From Drosophila miranda (lineage: Eukaryota > Arthropoda > Insecta > Diptera > Drosophilidae): a stretch of 64,000 nucleotides of DNA. Position 1 is the stretch's first letter, and every line of letters starts with the position of its first letter. The stretch spans positions 17,280,001 through 17,344,000 of the forward strand of contig NC_046676.1 of NCBI RefSeq assembly GCF_003369915.1, read 5' to 3'. This document shows positions 46,764 through 60,001 of this stretch, piece after piece. The position numbers were made by a program, and so were the translations under genes. The notes beneath the pieces are model-generated. The model was not told the DNA's origin. It was given only the letters and a program-made list of their open reading frames with translations, and ran no database searches.

Positions 46764-49700
46764 ATGGCAACAGCAGCCGACCAGCTAATGGCACCTGCCT
46801 CCCTCGCCACGATAGCGCCAGTCAGCAACGGGCAACAGTCTCTGCTGGCAACGACAGCAGCAGTAGCGATGGCTGCCAGGAATGGACAGGAGCAGCAGGA
46901 GCTCGTCGAGAACCAAAAATCCACATCCCCGAAGCCAAGCCCCATGCCGAACCTGAAGCTGAACAAGATGGGCTCGGTGTCGAGCAAGGAGAAGCGTGTC
47001 TACAAAATCGTTTTAACTGGCGGTGAGTTTTCCAGTCCAGTAAACTGAAACTGAAAAAGTGCTTCGCTTCTCTTCGGCTGTGCGCGTTTTCTGTATCTGT
47101 TACAAGTGTCTCTTCGAGTGGTCTCCTGCCAGCCCCCAGGTGCACTTTGTTTCCGATTTATGTCAAGGTCGCAGGCTTGCGTCGAGGGGTAGTTTGTCCT
47201 GCGCGCAGCTTCCCCTCAAATGTCGGCGTTGGCCGTTTGATAATGTTTGGTTCTCAACGCCAACGCCAATGCCAATGCCACCGCCACACAGTAGGTAGCC
47301 GCTACCGGCTTTATTTTACAGTCGCCCCGCACATAATTTACATTTAAATGTAAAAGAGAGGCAGAAACCTGTTTATTCCGCGCTCATATGATATTGCTTG
47401 GGCGCGTGGTCTAATCATTTAATTTGGCCGAAGTTATGACTGTGATTAGCTAGAACACAAACGGTATTGACGTATTGAAGAGGCCCATCTGCTATCTGCT
47501 ATTTGCCTGTTGCGCGAGCAGACACAAAAATGTATATTCATATGTATTTGTCGCCGTCTATTATCGCACTTTGGCGGTATGGTATTGACTTCCTCTGCCG
47601 CACCACACTAATCGAAATTTGGCGACAGGCTGAGGAAGAAGCTGATAAACGACAGGCCCCATTCAGGCAGGCTCATTTAGCAAGGGGCACGTGGGGCCCG
47701 TTCCATTCCACATCGATGACTAATCCCTCGTGAGTCCCCCAGGGCTATAATGTTTCCGGCCGATCAATTCCTGATCGATGCACGGACCAGAGACCAGAGA
47801 TTGCGGTACAATGGCCATGGGCATGAGCAGCTCTGTAATTGCAGTCAATGTCAGTCCCCATTCCAGCAAAGTGCACAATTGAGGAACAATTGGAGCAGTT
47901 CTCAGCCGCAACAGCGGCAGATAAGCAACTTGTTCGCGCTCGTTCACTGCTGTCTCGCTTCTAAGTGGAATTTGGGGCTCAATCGAGTTATTTGTTCATA
48001 GTTGTCGGTCGAATCAATCGTTGATTGCCATCTGAATAATTATTTGAACACTACTTTCAGGTCCCTGTGGCGGCAAGACAACGGGCCAGTCCCGTCTGTG
48101 CACGTTCTTTGAGAACCTGGGATGGAAGGTGAGTGATGTGGGGTATTCCATTCGGGTATTCGGGGATACCGATAGGTAGAAAAGGCCTGCGAGTCTTGAG
48201 CTTTGTTTTGGGCCACGGGCAGCTGTAAGTAGTGCCCAATCCTGGTGGGCCAATTAGCGGGCAGAAGGGCAGTAACAGACTAAGAAAGAACCCGCTTAGA
48301 ATATCTCTATATCTCTTTCTTTCGTACCTTCCTATTGCCCCGCAAACTCGAAACAAAGCAATGAGCATGTTAAATATTTTCAGGTGTTCCGCGTGCCTGA
48401 AACGGCCACTGTGTTACTCAGGTAAATGCTCTCTCTCCACACACACAAAACATTACAATTTTGAAAGGAGGCAATCAAAGCGAAAGGGGCCAACTGGGGA
48501 AGCTGCACCCTCAACTTGGCTCCGAGTAGATTTGCTTGCCTCCAAGGCTGGGTCGCCCAGCCGAGACTTTGAGGACACATACACGAAAACCGATACCGAT
48601 GCAAATGCAATGCATATTTGATACCGGTCGAGTTCGTAACCCTCCACACTCCGACAGAAAAATCCTATCTCTATCATACTTATTCGAAACTCGTACCTAG
48701 TAAACGCCACGCTGCACGTCCACCAATGTAAATATGCTAATGCTTTTGTTTCTTTTTCTCTTTCTCTCTCTCTCTGTTTCTCCCCCCGTCTCCCGCATAT
48801 CTAGTGGTGGCGTCAAGTTCTCTGATCTGACCGAGAAAGAGGGTAAGTAGAGTTGCAGCCTTGTAACGAAAAAAGGATTAGACGGAGTTTCGCACTTGCA
48901 AGCATTTTCCGAAAACACTCGTGGGACCGATCTTCCAGTTCTTCCTTTATCCACTGTCAAGGTCGACCGTTTCAGAGCAGTTTCTAAGAACGAAAACTAA
49001 AATAAATCAAAATATTTACTAGCGGGACGGGACCCACACAAAGAGACCTTTGAAAGCGCTGTACTATACGTACTATATATGCTAGATGTATTTTTAAAAT
49101 AAAAATCAGGCAACTGCGACAGCGACAGCGACCAACGACCAACGATGCCACATACTATATGTAGATAGTATGTGTGTATGTATATCTCTTTGCGTATATC
49201 CGAGTACATGGCATAGCAAGGCGGCCACCATGAAAGTCACGTCTCAATGATGAATCTTACGTAATTCCTTTGTGCCCAAGAATTTGCCGAGCATTTTCCC
49301 GATATCCTGATGAGCTGTCTCCGGCAACTGACTCGAGAATTGCGTGACTTGCGACAATTTCCATTTCGCCGGTAACTTATTCCTTCTATTATTTCGAGAC
49401 CAATTTGTCAATTGCGTTCTTAATGGATTTGCAATTGGCGGGAGGCCCTCCTGTGGCCGCCAAGAATGCGAATGCGAGTATCTAAATTGCCAAAAACAGT
49501 ACCAAGATAAGATATGGAAAGCGCACCCACTCCAGTCTGGAGGGGCCTTGCCTGGGGTGGTCCGGTGGTCACATGAAGGTTGGATTGTCATAATTCCTTG
49601 CCATATTGTAGCCAGTAGAGGGTAGCCAGCAGAGAGTAGCCAACAGCTAAGGGCTATCTAATATGCGTATTGATGCTAGTACACACTCACCCGAAAACCA

Positions 49701-52700
49701 AACACCCACACACCCGAACATCAACACAACCCACTCACATGCGTACTACCCACGCAGACCCGCCCACGCCAACCACGTTCGTTTACAAAGATCTGCCATT
49801 TGCCGCGCCGGAGCACAGTCTCATCGACCTAACCGCATCCTGTCCGCGTTGCTTGGCCAAGGCTGCCTCCAAGCCCAATGGCAGCGAAGGTGAGTGAGAG
49901 CCGATCAGCAGGTCCTCTGATCGGATCGAGTCCTCTTGCGCTGATCTCTAAAGCAACCGAACCGAACCGCTTTGTGTCTCGTTCAACGGAGTTCAGATCC
50001 TCCTTATCGCTGTGACCCTGTCCATCCTTTCTATGCCTGTGCCTTTGCCTGTGCCTCAGTACCTGTACCTATGCCTATGCCTTTGTTTATGTACCAATTT
50101 GTATGTATGTATGTATGTGTATGCTTGAGCTGCTTTATCTCACGGCGACAGCAAAGACTTGAACAGATCTCTGTCCGCGGTGCGTGTCCGTCCCGAATGA
50201 GTTGACAGTTTACCAAACAGAAAATGAATTTTGACTAATGCAAACACTGTTCTCCATGCACATACATACTACTCCTACTCCTACTACATATACATTCTTA
50301 TTTATTTGTGGCTTCATTTCTTTGATTTACGGTCCGATCTATGGTCTGCGTGTGTCTCTGTGTGCGATCTCCTAACACCTGTGTCCAATAACTGTCTAAC
50401 AAGCTGTAGTCACTATGCCTCGCCATGTGGCAGGCTATATACGTATTTACGTGTCTAGCAGATATATCTGCACATTTCAATAATAATATTTTATGCCAAG
50501 CCCCTGCCGTTAGCTAGCCTCTACGATTTCTGCAAATTTAAATGGGGCATTTAAATTTAGCCCCACATGTGAATACATATACATACATATACGAACCGTG
50601 AACGTATGCACATGTGCATATATTTGTGGCCAATAATTGTAGATGCGAATACGATAACAAAGCTGGCAGGCAGCTGGAAGCTGGAAGTTCCTTGGAGTTT
50701 TTATTTTTTCGAGCGTCCGATCCCATATGCCTATTTCTATAACTGGAAGTGTCCAGACGGGATTGCATCCCCTCAGCAGCACACGAGGGAATGGGCATTT
50801 CCAGCTGTGTTTTCCATCAAACTTCCATTGTAACGGATAATTCTAGATCCACGCTAGCAGTACTCAAAAAAATTGTCTTTCCTTTATAATTCATTTGTAC
50901 ATACATATGTATGTTCATATGTCTATAGACCCGTGTGACTTTACCAAGCCAGGCAGTCAGCCATGGCCACATGGGCAGTTTCCCAGCAGAAAGACATTTT
51001 ATTTTCGATTTCTTTTTGGCTTTACTTGTTTATGAATGTAAATTTGTACATGTCTGCTATGTGTATCCGATTGACTGGCTAATTAAATACGTGCATTATA
51101 GACGAAAACATTTTAAGTGTTCTGTCGCATCACGTGCTTTCTGACGCGACAGCCTCCCGTCATTCGCTCTCTTCACCGCTGTTGAGTACATATGTATGTA
51201 TGTACGTACTCCTCCCTTTCTCTCTCTCACTATATTTTCGCAGCCTAGCGTCACTTGTTGTTGGTGCCGCGTGCTTTATATAGCGGCTGATATCATACAT
51301 ATGTACATGTGTATGTGTGTATGTAGATTCTGGCACTAATATACTTGCCAAAAAGTTCCCGTTTGAACTTGTTCGGTCAATTGATTTCCCAAATTGGTTT
51401 CTAAATGATTTTGTTTTTTCCAGTGAATGTTTTTGGTCTGTTCCTGTCCCTTTCGCCCTCTAGTTCCTCCTGATTTTACGTACCTATCCAACTTCTTCAT
51501 TAGTCAAATCTGTGCTCTGAAACTATGCAAATTAACCAGACTAATTATGTAATTAAAAATGTGCCGTCAAGAACTTAATCTGCATACATTTACATACATA
51601 TGTATGTATGTATGCATATCGTATCTGCTGCGAATCCATTAAACGTTGGAGGGGCACACACGCCCCTTCACGCCCATACATACACACGTCTATACATACA
51701 TACTACTAGCATTCAGGTACATTATACATATATTTCCTGATACGCCATAACGTTGAAAAAAATTACGAGTACAAATTACGCACATACATTCATAAGTACA
51801 CGTGTATGTATGTATGTGTGTACAGCGAACCTACCACCAACCAGCTATACTATTGTAAGGTATTTTCGTTATTTTCCTCTTATATCATCGCTAATTGAAT
51901 TAGAAGTCGAAGGGGAACAAAGAATCTGCGATCGAAAACAAAACACAGTGAACGGAAAGGCAGGCAGGCGTCCCACACCCAAATCGATCTATTTCCCTGG
52001 CACTCGGTGCGCCGAGTCAAGTTCAATGCAGCTGCCGCGGCAGCAGCGGCGCAAGTATTACGAGCACAACAACAACTCGGCCAGCGGTGCGTTTTCGCTA
52101 AGCATCACGTGACCCCGCAACAGGTGTCGCTATGCCCAGCACTGCAATTGTTTTTGTCGCGGACAGACGCTGGGCTTATCGCTTAATGGCTTCGATTAGC
52201 TCCCATGTTTCACATATCAGGTTGAGAGGGTCACTCTCGGTATAGGTTTGAGAGGGCACGCGATCTGACAGGTGTATTGGGCAAACAAACTAAGAACACA
52301 CTTCATATGAGAGATTACGGGAAAGACTAGCATGGAAAACGATTGCATTTTATTATTCGGTTTACAGGAAACTCTACTTTAGGAAGAGTTCGGATTCTGG
52401 ATGATCGAATGGCGGGGTGGTGGGCTTCGTTTTGTGTGTGCTCAACATTTTCATCGATTCAAGACCAGACCAGACAGAGTTTCACGCAGCATCAAATCGA
52501 CCGACATAAAGTCAACAAAGAAACGAGTAACTGGATACTGGCTATCGTCCATCAAGCATTGCCATCATACTCTCGAATCAGCGCCAATCAAATAAGTTTT
52601 CTGTTCATAACTCGATACCCAGCGTGGCGTGTCTCTCAACTTATATTCGAATTTGCTTGCAATTGTATTTATTGATTTGATTTCCATTTGTTTCGATTTC

Positions 52701-54549
52701 GATTGCAAATGAGTCGCGAGTGCAACGACCGAACGAACAAGCAGTAAAACTTCCCTTTCTCCCTCCCTCTTGTAGCGTACAAATTTCAGGAGAATCTGAT
52801 ACGCACCATGGTGCAAATTGAGAACACCTACTTCGAGCTTGGCAACTCGAGCACCCGCAACTGCCTGATTATATGCGATCGCGGTGTCATGGACGCCAGT
52901 GCATGTAAGTGAACACAATTAAAACCACAGACGGAGCCGGAGATTACATTTGGCTTTCCCGTTCGTCAGATATATCGAAGGACAAGTGGGAGAAGATGAT
53001 GGCGGGCAACAAGTGGAACCCCGTCGAGATGCGCGACAATCGCTACAACCAAATTTTGCACTTGGTGTCGGCGGCCAACGGGGCCGAGGACTTCTACTCT
53101 ACGGAGGTGAGTAACCAGCGGTCGGCGGAACTGTTCTTCACTTGACCAATTCTTTTGTTTGCCAAAACAAACGCCCAAAAACACGGTAGAAAAGAAAGCG
53201 CCATTACCAGGTACCCAACAGATTAATGGCTATATAGTACATTTGATACCTAGCTAACATGTAGCTTTCTAGTTGGGGCTAGGGGCCTGAGTAGTCTCAG
53301 TGTCAATCAGTTTGGGCATGAGCTAATTCGTGATCTATATATTTATTGCAGGACCACGCCTGCCGTTCGGAGGGCGTTGATCTGGCGCGAGAACTGGATT
53401 ACAAGTCAGCGGCTGCTTGGGTGGGACATCCCTACTTCGACGTGATCGACAACTCCACCAACTTTGAGGCCAAGATGAATCGCCTGATCGAGTCCGTATG
53501 CCAGAAGGTTGGCATCGACATCGGCGATCGTCTGCAGGCCACATCGCGCAAGCTGAAATATTTGGGTATGTTCTGAAAGATGCACCTCCACACAGGGTCT
53601 TCTCTAACTTCGGTTTCTTCATTACAGTGGCCATGCTGCCGCCTGACAGCGAGTTTCCGCCCTTTCAAGACTTCGACGTGGTGCATCATTATCTGCAGTC
53701 CGGCGGACCCAAGGTGCAGGCACGCCTGCGCAAGCGCGGACAGAAGAATCACTGGAGCTACATACACACGCAGCGGCGACCCAATGTGCACGGCCAAGCT
53801 CGCATCGAGGTGAAGACCCAGTTGACGCATCGCGACTACATGAACCTGCTGGCGCAGCGTGACGATGCTCACTTCACAATCTACAAGAAGCGACGCTGCT
53901 TCTTGATCAACAACCAATATTTCCAGCTGGACATTTACAAGGAGCCCGGCCATCCGCGGTTCGTGTGTGCCACGAAGGTTGTCCCCAGTTCATTCGTTGC
54001 TCAAATATTTCCTTAATTTTAGCTGCAAGGGTCTGGTGCTGCTGGAAACGTATTCCTCGCTCACTGGTGACGCGCTGAAAAACTGCATGCCCAAGTTCTT
54101 GAACATCGTGAAGGAGGTAACCGGCGATCCGGACTATTCCATGTTCAATCTGTCACTGAAGGAGGACTGGAGCACCACCAAGAAGTTCTGCCGCACAGCG
54201 ACGCACGGTAAGCAGCATGAGCAACAACAACTGCATCAAGAGAAGGAGAATCAGAATCAGAAGCAGTATCATCCCTACGACGAGACCAGCGACTAAGGAG
54301 CCATCGCCATCAACATTAAGATCATGCTTAGCCAAAGAATACAGAACCAAATGCTTGATAAACACTAATGTACATACCGTCGTGCCACTAGTCTTTGCTG
54401 CATGCTCATCTTACTCTTTCTGATGAACACTTACTTTTCTGTTGATTTCGATTTCGGATTGTGATGACTGTGTTTCTTCTTTTGATTTTGTAGCCAAGGG
54501 CGCCGCTAACGGAGTCTCCAACACGCCGTTGCTACTCAATGGCCAGTAG
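46764..54549 (+). CDS. Ttd14: TRPL translocation defect protein 14 (Ttd14), P-loop GTP-binding protein
   Basis: Constitutive exons: 46764-47022, 48061-48128, 48384-48421, 48805-48842, 52776-52904, 52970-53106, 53352-53565, 53628-53958, 54023-54207, 54494-54549; phases agree and give 484 residues. Ttd14 was described in flies as needed for light-dependent trafficking of the TRPL channel and for photoreceptor survival; it binds GTP and phosphoinositides. A P-loop reads [18 protein letters not shown] (about residues 83-100). An aspartate-rich motif [15 protein letters not shown] follows. The C-terminal half has a triphosphate-tunnel/CYTH-like pattern ([39 protein letters not shown]). The first 70 residues are Ala/Gln-rich and probably disordered. 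Two phase-matched cassette exons and an alternative C-terminus are listed separately. Confidence 0.92.
47023..48060 (+). other. First intron of Ttd14 (1.0 kb)
   Basis: Non-coding; splits the codon just before the P-loop cysteine. No repeat or exon of note. Confidence 0.7.
49758..49889 (+). other. Candidate Ttd14 cassette exon A (132 bp, 44 codons)
   Basis: It is bounded by a CCACGCAG acceptor and a GAAG/GTGAGT donor, enters in phase 1 and leaves in phase 1, exactly as the flanking Ttd14 junction requires. It encodes [18 protein letters not shown] followed by a cysteine pair ([12 protein letters not shown]). There are no stops in frame. It would lengthen the loop before AYKFQEN. Confidence 0.55.
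51904..52086 (+). other. Candidate Ttd14 cassette exon B (183 bp, 61 codons)
   Basis: A pyrimidine-rich tract and TAG acceptor at 51901-51903 lead to an open phase-1 frame ending AGCG/GTGCGT at 52086, also phase 1. The product is polar and basic, including [17 protein letters not shown] and [13 protein letters not shown]. An internal CAG at 51946-51948 in the same phase could shorten it to 138 bp. Confidence 0.45.
54023..54296 (+). other. Alternative last exon of Ttd14 (unspliced form)
   Basis: If the donor at 54208 is skipped, the frame runs on from [17 protein letters not shown] to a TAA at 54294-54296, giving a Gln/Lys-rich tail and 495 residues in total. If it is used, the exon at 54494 adds [18 protein letters not shown]. 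Both are open and plausible. Confidence 0.5.
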
Positions 54550-55235
54550 ACCTCAAAATTGTCCTGTTCCTCCCTGAATCTCTTTTGCACATGCATATTA
54601 CACGACAACCAACAACAAACAACAGCAATGACCTGGCAACAAAATGTACAAAGAGCTGACGTGTGATTCACACGAAAGAGCAAGGTCCGAAAAAGATTAG
54701 AGCATTCACGCGGATTCTCTCAAGAGATGAAGCATTCCATCGCCTGGCAGGGTCAGCTGGTGATGCTCTATAAGCAAGCGAGTTCTCTGATCTATCACAC
54801 ACACACACACAATGTTACTTATTTGCGTACTTAGCCCGAGGAAGAGAAACTGCAAACCAGAGGCGTAGTATGTGTCGTCGAGTCTATAGTTTATAGTTTT
54901 CAGTTTCACCGAAATCGGTGGTCAAGTCAACCACGATTGTACTTAATTTTCTTGTCAAGTTTGCTCGTGCTAATTTTGTAAGCCATAACTAACTACAAAC
55001 GCTGTATGTATGTATGTATATCCGTGGATCCGCGACAAATTTTAACCTTTTTGTGTCTTTTGGAGAATGTGAAACGATAATTTTAATTGTAGTTTTAAGC
55101 AAATAGGAAATACGATTACAAATACAAATACAAGACCACCCAAAGTTATCTGTTGTCCTTACTATCGGTTTATTACATTCTAAATAAATAATTGTATGGG
55201 AGAGCGTTAAATGATTACGCGCGAAGCGATCGAAC
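54550..55235. other. Convergent 3' region of Ttd14 and PIG-O
   Basis: No coding sequence. AATAAA at 55183-55188 on the plus strand could end Ttd14, and TTTATT at 55169-55174 (AATAAA on the minus strand) could end PIG-O, so the two transcripts probably overlap at their tails. A CA run lies near 54799-54812. Confidence 0.55.
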
Positions 55236-58200
55236 CTACTGCGTTTTGGGCTTGTTGATGAGCTTTATAAGAGTGTCCACTGCACGATTGATGCGCAGCA
55301 GCAGAACATATCCTACCATGAGAGCCGGCAAACTGACAAAGGTGGCTAGGGCCTCGTAGATAAAGCGCGGAGCAAAGATTTTCCACACCATTAGATGCCG
55401 ACAATGTATAGTGCAGGCCAGCATCGCACAGAAAATCTGAGATAAGAGAGAGAATAGATTAAATGTAGGGTCAGATTATATAGAAATAGAATTAGCTCCA
55501 ACCTTGAGGCCCTGCAGCATAAAGAATTGCGTGGCCAGTTTGAAGCCGGCCCCCAGAAAGACATCCTCATACTCGTACAAAGTCAGCTCGCCACGCGTCA
55601 TATCGAAGCCCACCGCCTCATTGGCAATATCGGACATGGCAGCTGCTGGATCAGTTTTGCTGCCACTGCGGCCGCTGTTACTGCAGCTCCGAATAAGACT
55701 GGGAAACAGCGCGAAGAGCGAAAACGTCTCCGTGCTCAACAGGGCATACATGCTGAAGAAGAAAATTGGGCCACAGAAGGTGTTCAGAATGACCAAGGCA
55801 CCGGAGATTATGTTCGACTGGCCAATGCCACTAGTGCGACCCACAAAGGCGGCGCGCCAATCGATCTGCGACAGCGTTGTCTGATGCGACGTGGCAAAGA
55901 AACAGAAGTGGGCCAACAGGAACCAGCCCACCAAAGCGGTAAACGTCGGCTGCACACAGCTCTCTGAAAGAAAATTGTCTTCTTTAGTGCCACATCCAGC
56001 CATCAATCAAATCAATCACTTACCAAAGCTGGTGGCAGTTCGATACCGTAGGATCCCCTGAACACTGAGCAGAATGGCACCAACTGCCACACAAATCACC
56101 AGACCGATGGCGGCCCGCGGCTCCAGCAAAACGATCATCATCATAGCCAGGAATATGCCAAAGGTAATGGTGATCGAGGAGTAGACGGTGGCCAGTCCAT
56201 AGACAATGGGTATTTCGCTGCGTCGCTCGGCATCGTCGTCGCCCTCATACATGCGCTTCATTTTCTTGAATATCTCTGGTACAATGCTGTCGTGTCCGTT
56301 GACGGTAAGAAAGTTGGGGTTGCGTGGTGGCAGCACGAATGTCATTAGTGGAGCCCAGCTAAGCACGATGATTTGCAACAGGAGCAGTCCGTAGATCACC
56401 AAGGCCATGGCATCGATGTGAGTGCGTTGTATGTTTTTGATGGAGCTGTTAGCAAGCAGCACGTGGCCGCCAGCGCAAATGGAGGCTACCGTCGGTCCGT
56501 AGCGAGCCAGCAGCACGTTCGGCGAGCTCCCCGTCAGATTGCCGCAGGAGCGAAGATACAAACGCGTGAGCGTTGTGTAGATCACAATTATAACAACCGC
56601 CAGGATGTAGGTTTTTCCTGTACCCGGTTTTTTGATTGAGAAACCCGGGGTATTGCTGGTGGCAAAGTCCGTGCAGTTGCCCTGCTCCTCGCGACAGCGG
56701 AAAAGCGTGTACGCAAAGCGTATAAAGCAAATTGCCAATATGCTGGCCAGGATCAGCCTCAGAGCGGTCGAGCGCAAGAACTGGGATGCCTTGAACTTAT
56801 TCCTGAAATCGAAGCGGGCACTGAGCTGTAGGAGCTCGTAGGATAGCAGAAGAATAACGGCCACCAGGAGATAGGACAAAATCTTCGCCTCCTGAATGAC
56901 GAAGCTATTTGAGAAGAACACGGCCATGATGGAAAAGAGCAGCAGTCGCGTGGGCATGTGTCCGAAGCGTCTGATATTCGCCCAGTTGCTGGCTATGTTG
57001 GTCCAATGCTGCAAGGTGTAGAACGCCAATATGACAGTACTAGTGATGGCTGTAAAGAAGATCACGCCGTGCTCTTCTGTCTTAAAGGAGAAATTCTTGT
57101 AATAGCGATATCCAAAGACGCCCGCGGCGAGATTGAGGAGGTAGGTGTAGAAAATTCCCTTGGGCTGGAACATCTTCGGGTAGTCTGCGGGGCGGGAGTT
57201 ATTGATCAGAAGAAAGGCGAAGAATATGGGCAGGAAGCAGAAGAGAAGGCCCTGGGACATCTGCGTTGGTTCAAACTTGACCCAGATCTCGCGGCACGTG
57301 CTCAGAACATCACGCAAATTGGTGTTCAAGTCCCGCACAAACGACTTGTAGGCCACCCCATTGTAAATGGTTTGGACTCTGTGGGTGAGCAGTATGAACT
57401 CAGTTTCCAGCTTGTCCATTTCCTGAACGTCGAATGTTCGTTTGTTCTCCATGGCATACTTGAAGAAGTAGCGATAGATTTGCTGAGCGTTCTGCCAAGC
57501 ATGCAGGAGAAGTGTTTGGAACTTGCTCAAATGGGGCACTGCCACATCGGGAACGATGTTGAAATTGATCAACCCCAAGTTGGAGTAGGGTATGGGCACG
57601 CCCAGTATGGCCGCCAGTGTGGGAACCAGATCAATCTGGAACACGAGACAGTTAGCAACATATCATTGTGACGTGTGCCAGATTACATAGCTCTTCGCTT
57701 GTCTTATCTCACCTGCTGCAGTGTTTCGCTATCAGAGCCCGAATCGCTTCCAAAGAACTTGTTTTGCTTGGAGTAGGCAAACAAAAGGGCATTCGTTTCG
57801 TCATCAGTGTCGCCGCCGTGATCCCCGGATGCTGTCATGCCATGGTCGCCCATCACCAACAACGTGGTATCGTTGTCCATGCCATTTACCACGGAGCTGT
57901 AAGTGCAATATTAAAGATAATATTCATCGAATTGGTGTCATGTGACCAGTATTTACTCTATGATCTCGTTAATTTCGGTTAGCTTGCGCGCCATCTCCTC
58001 GTGCAGGGGTCCATGCTTGTGTCCGCAATGGTCCACGCCCAGAAAATGGGCAATCAGCACTTGCCAATCGTCGCTAACCAACTCCTTGGGCAAGTGTTTC
58101 ATTATTTGATTGTCAACGCTATCCAGGTCGAATATATCGAAGCTGGGATACGAGTAGGCACGCTTAAAGCGGCGAGGGTACAAATCGGTCCAGGTACTGT

Positions 58201-58819
58201 CGCCCAAGAACACCAGCGGCAGATCGCTTTTAACTATCTGATCGATTACATTGTCCTCGTTGATCTCGGGCGAAGCAAAGTTCGAGCCAATATCGATGAA
58301 CGTGGGCAGGCTGCCGGTTGTTAATCCTTTCAGGCGCTGCAACGTGGTGGTGGGTGGGTCCGCCTTAAACCGCATAAGGCGCGACTGGTCCGGACTGCGC
58401 TCCAGGAGTTGCTGCAGCACACTCAGTTTATTCTCATAAGGCAACGGTTCGGTGATGTTACTTTTATAAAGGCCAAATTCATATTTAAGCGCATCAACGA
58501 CTAGGATAATGACTTTGGACTTTTGTGGAAGACATAAGTTGGACGAGGCATTGACGTCCTTAAAGATTTCGTTCACAACCTCAGGCGTGAGCACATACTC
58601 CTGCAAATGACAGCACATTACAGTAAAGTCCGGGAGTGGATGCCATCCAAATGTTTCTCAGGCTATACTCACATCATTGGGGTTCGTGGAGAGGCGGCGG
58701 CAAGTGCTCGTTTCCGTTTTGGAGACGCGGGCCAGCAGAAATCCACGGGAGAACAACAATACTCCGCTGCATATCAAAAAGGCCAGCCAAATGAGCACGA
58801 ACAAGTACGTGACGTTCAT
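55236..58819 (-). CDS. PIG-O: GPI ethanolamine phosphate transferase 3 (PIG-O)
   Basis: Exons 58819-58673, 58600-57957, 57896-57713, 57635-56024, 55963-55503 and 55436-55236 give 1,082 residues, close to human PIG-O (1,089). It adds ethanolamine phosphate to the third mannose of the GPI anchor in the ER membrane, the link later joined to proteins. Residues 1-25 form a signal anchor (YLFVLIWLAFLICSGVLLF). The lumenal alkaline-phosphatase-fold domain shows metal-binding motifs: VIILVVDALKYEF (D85), FLGDSTWTDLYP, HFLGVDHCGHKHGP and LLVMGDHGMTASGDHGG. From about residue 430 there are many membrane helices, as in the family. The first ATG of the frame starts the signal anchor. No gaps or missing catalytic residues were seen. 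Confidence 0.95.
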
Positions 58820-60001
58820 CTTTCCGCCGCAGTTTCTTGACTAACTAGACTAAGCAAGTACATACATGAGTTTGTATGTACAGGGAAGCTAATCGGCATT
58901 TAGAACAATGCCGAACTCGACGCCTGGTCTGGCCTGTTCTGTTCTGGGGACGGGACCAGTTTCCGCTCTATAAAACTATATATTTAATTAATTGCACTTT
59001 AATTTGAAGCCGCACGTAGCCGATCCGTTTTTAAATTCTATGCATCACGACGCGTATTCTTTGGCTTTTGTTTTCATTCAAAATTCGTCATATATTTTCT
59101 TACTTTGTGGAATGGAATACTTTCCACCCTGTCGAACAGCTGATGACATAATGCAGCTCTGATGCGGTAGAGTTGCCATTGCCATCAGAGATACACACCA
59201 ATTGGCGGGGTTTTTGAAATGGAAACCATTTTGGGCGCTTTCGTATTGAGGCAAACAATATTGCATTTATTTAAAGATTTCATACACATATAGCAAATCT
59301 TAGACCAGCAGTAGCAACAAATTAGGCGTGCATGTGTGTCTTACATTATCGTGTGTGTGTGAGTCTTAAGCTCTGATCTGATCGATTATTCAAATATATA
59401 TTTTTAAATAAATTTAAAATGTTCTCCTTACAGTATGCGCCACCTAACCATGGATGCAAAACCCTAGAGAATAAACAAAAATAAAATTTAAAACAAATAT
59501 ACATGTGTATACATATATATATTTTCTTCCACAATGGTTTTTTCTGTTAAAGTTTAATAAGTATTGAAAAAGATGGGAATGAAGAGGTTCCGTTCCCCTC
59601 GAATCCTCAGTGCGGGGGGTTGGTTAGTTCTTTACACAAACACTTAGTCTGATAGGTATAGTATATATGTATATGAATGCAGCAAGTTCTCCACTCCACT
59701 CTACGCCGGTTAAAGTTTAAAGCATTTATGCTCGGATAGTACTCGATTGTGTCACACAGATATAAATATATGCAATGTTATAATATATACTCCTTAGGGC
59801 CAAACATTTTCAATATAATTTGACACACATACACATGAAAAAAAATAATTACATTCTGGTTAGATTTAGGCGCAGACACAATATCGCAATTGTTAGATAA
59901 GTGGTAGTTGGTGTGTTGGTGTGTTTGTGGTTTGTGTTTTTTGCTCTCCTTTCTTTTATTATTTAACTCGTGCTGTTGTTGGTGTTCTTTTCCCATGGAA
60001 T
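58820..60001. other. Region between PIG-O start and the TPD52-like gene
   Basis: It contains the PIG-O promoter near its left end, with a near-perfect inverted repeat of GTACATACA around 58858-58881, and probably the long 3' untranslated region of the TPD52-like gene (minus-strand AATAAA words at about 59953 and 59265). No coding frame is supported. Confidence 0.5.

Larger units (their letters stand above)
48843..52775 (+). other. Large Ttd14 intron with two candidate cassette exons
   Basis: 3.9 kb lie between two phase-1 junctions. Apart from the cassettes at 49758-49889 and 51904-52086, it is AT-rich and full of ACATACATATGTATGT-type palindromic repeats (for example about 50889-50910, 51180-51205, 51590-51617 and 51800-51820). 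Confidence 0.7.
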
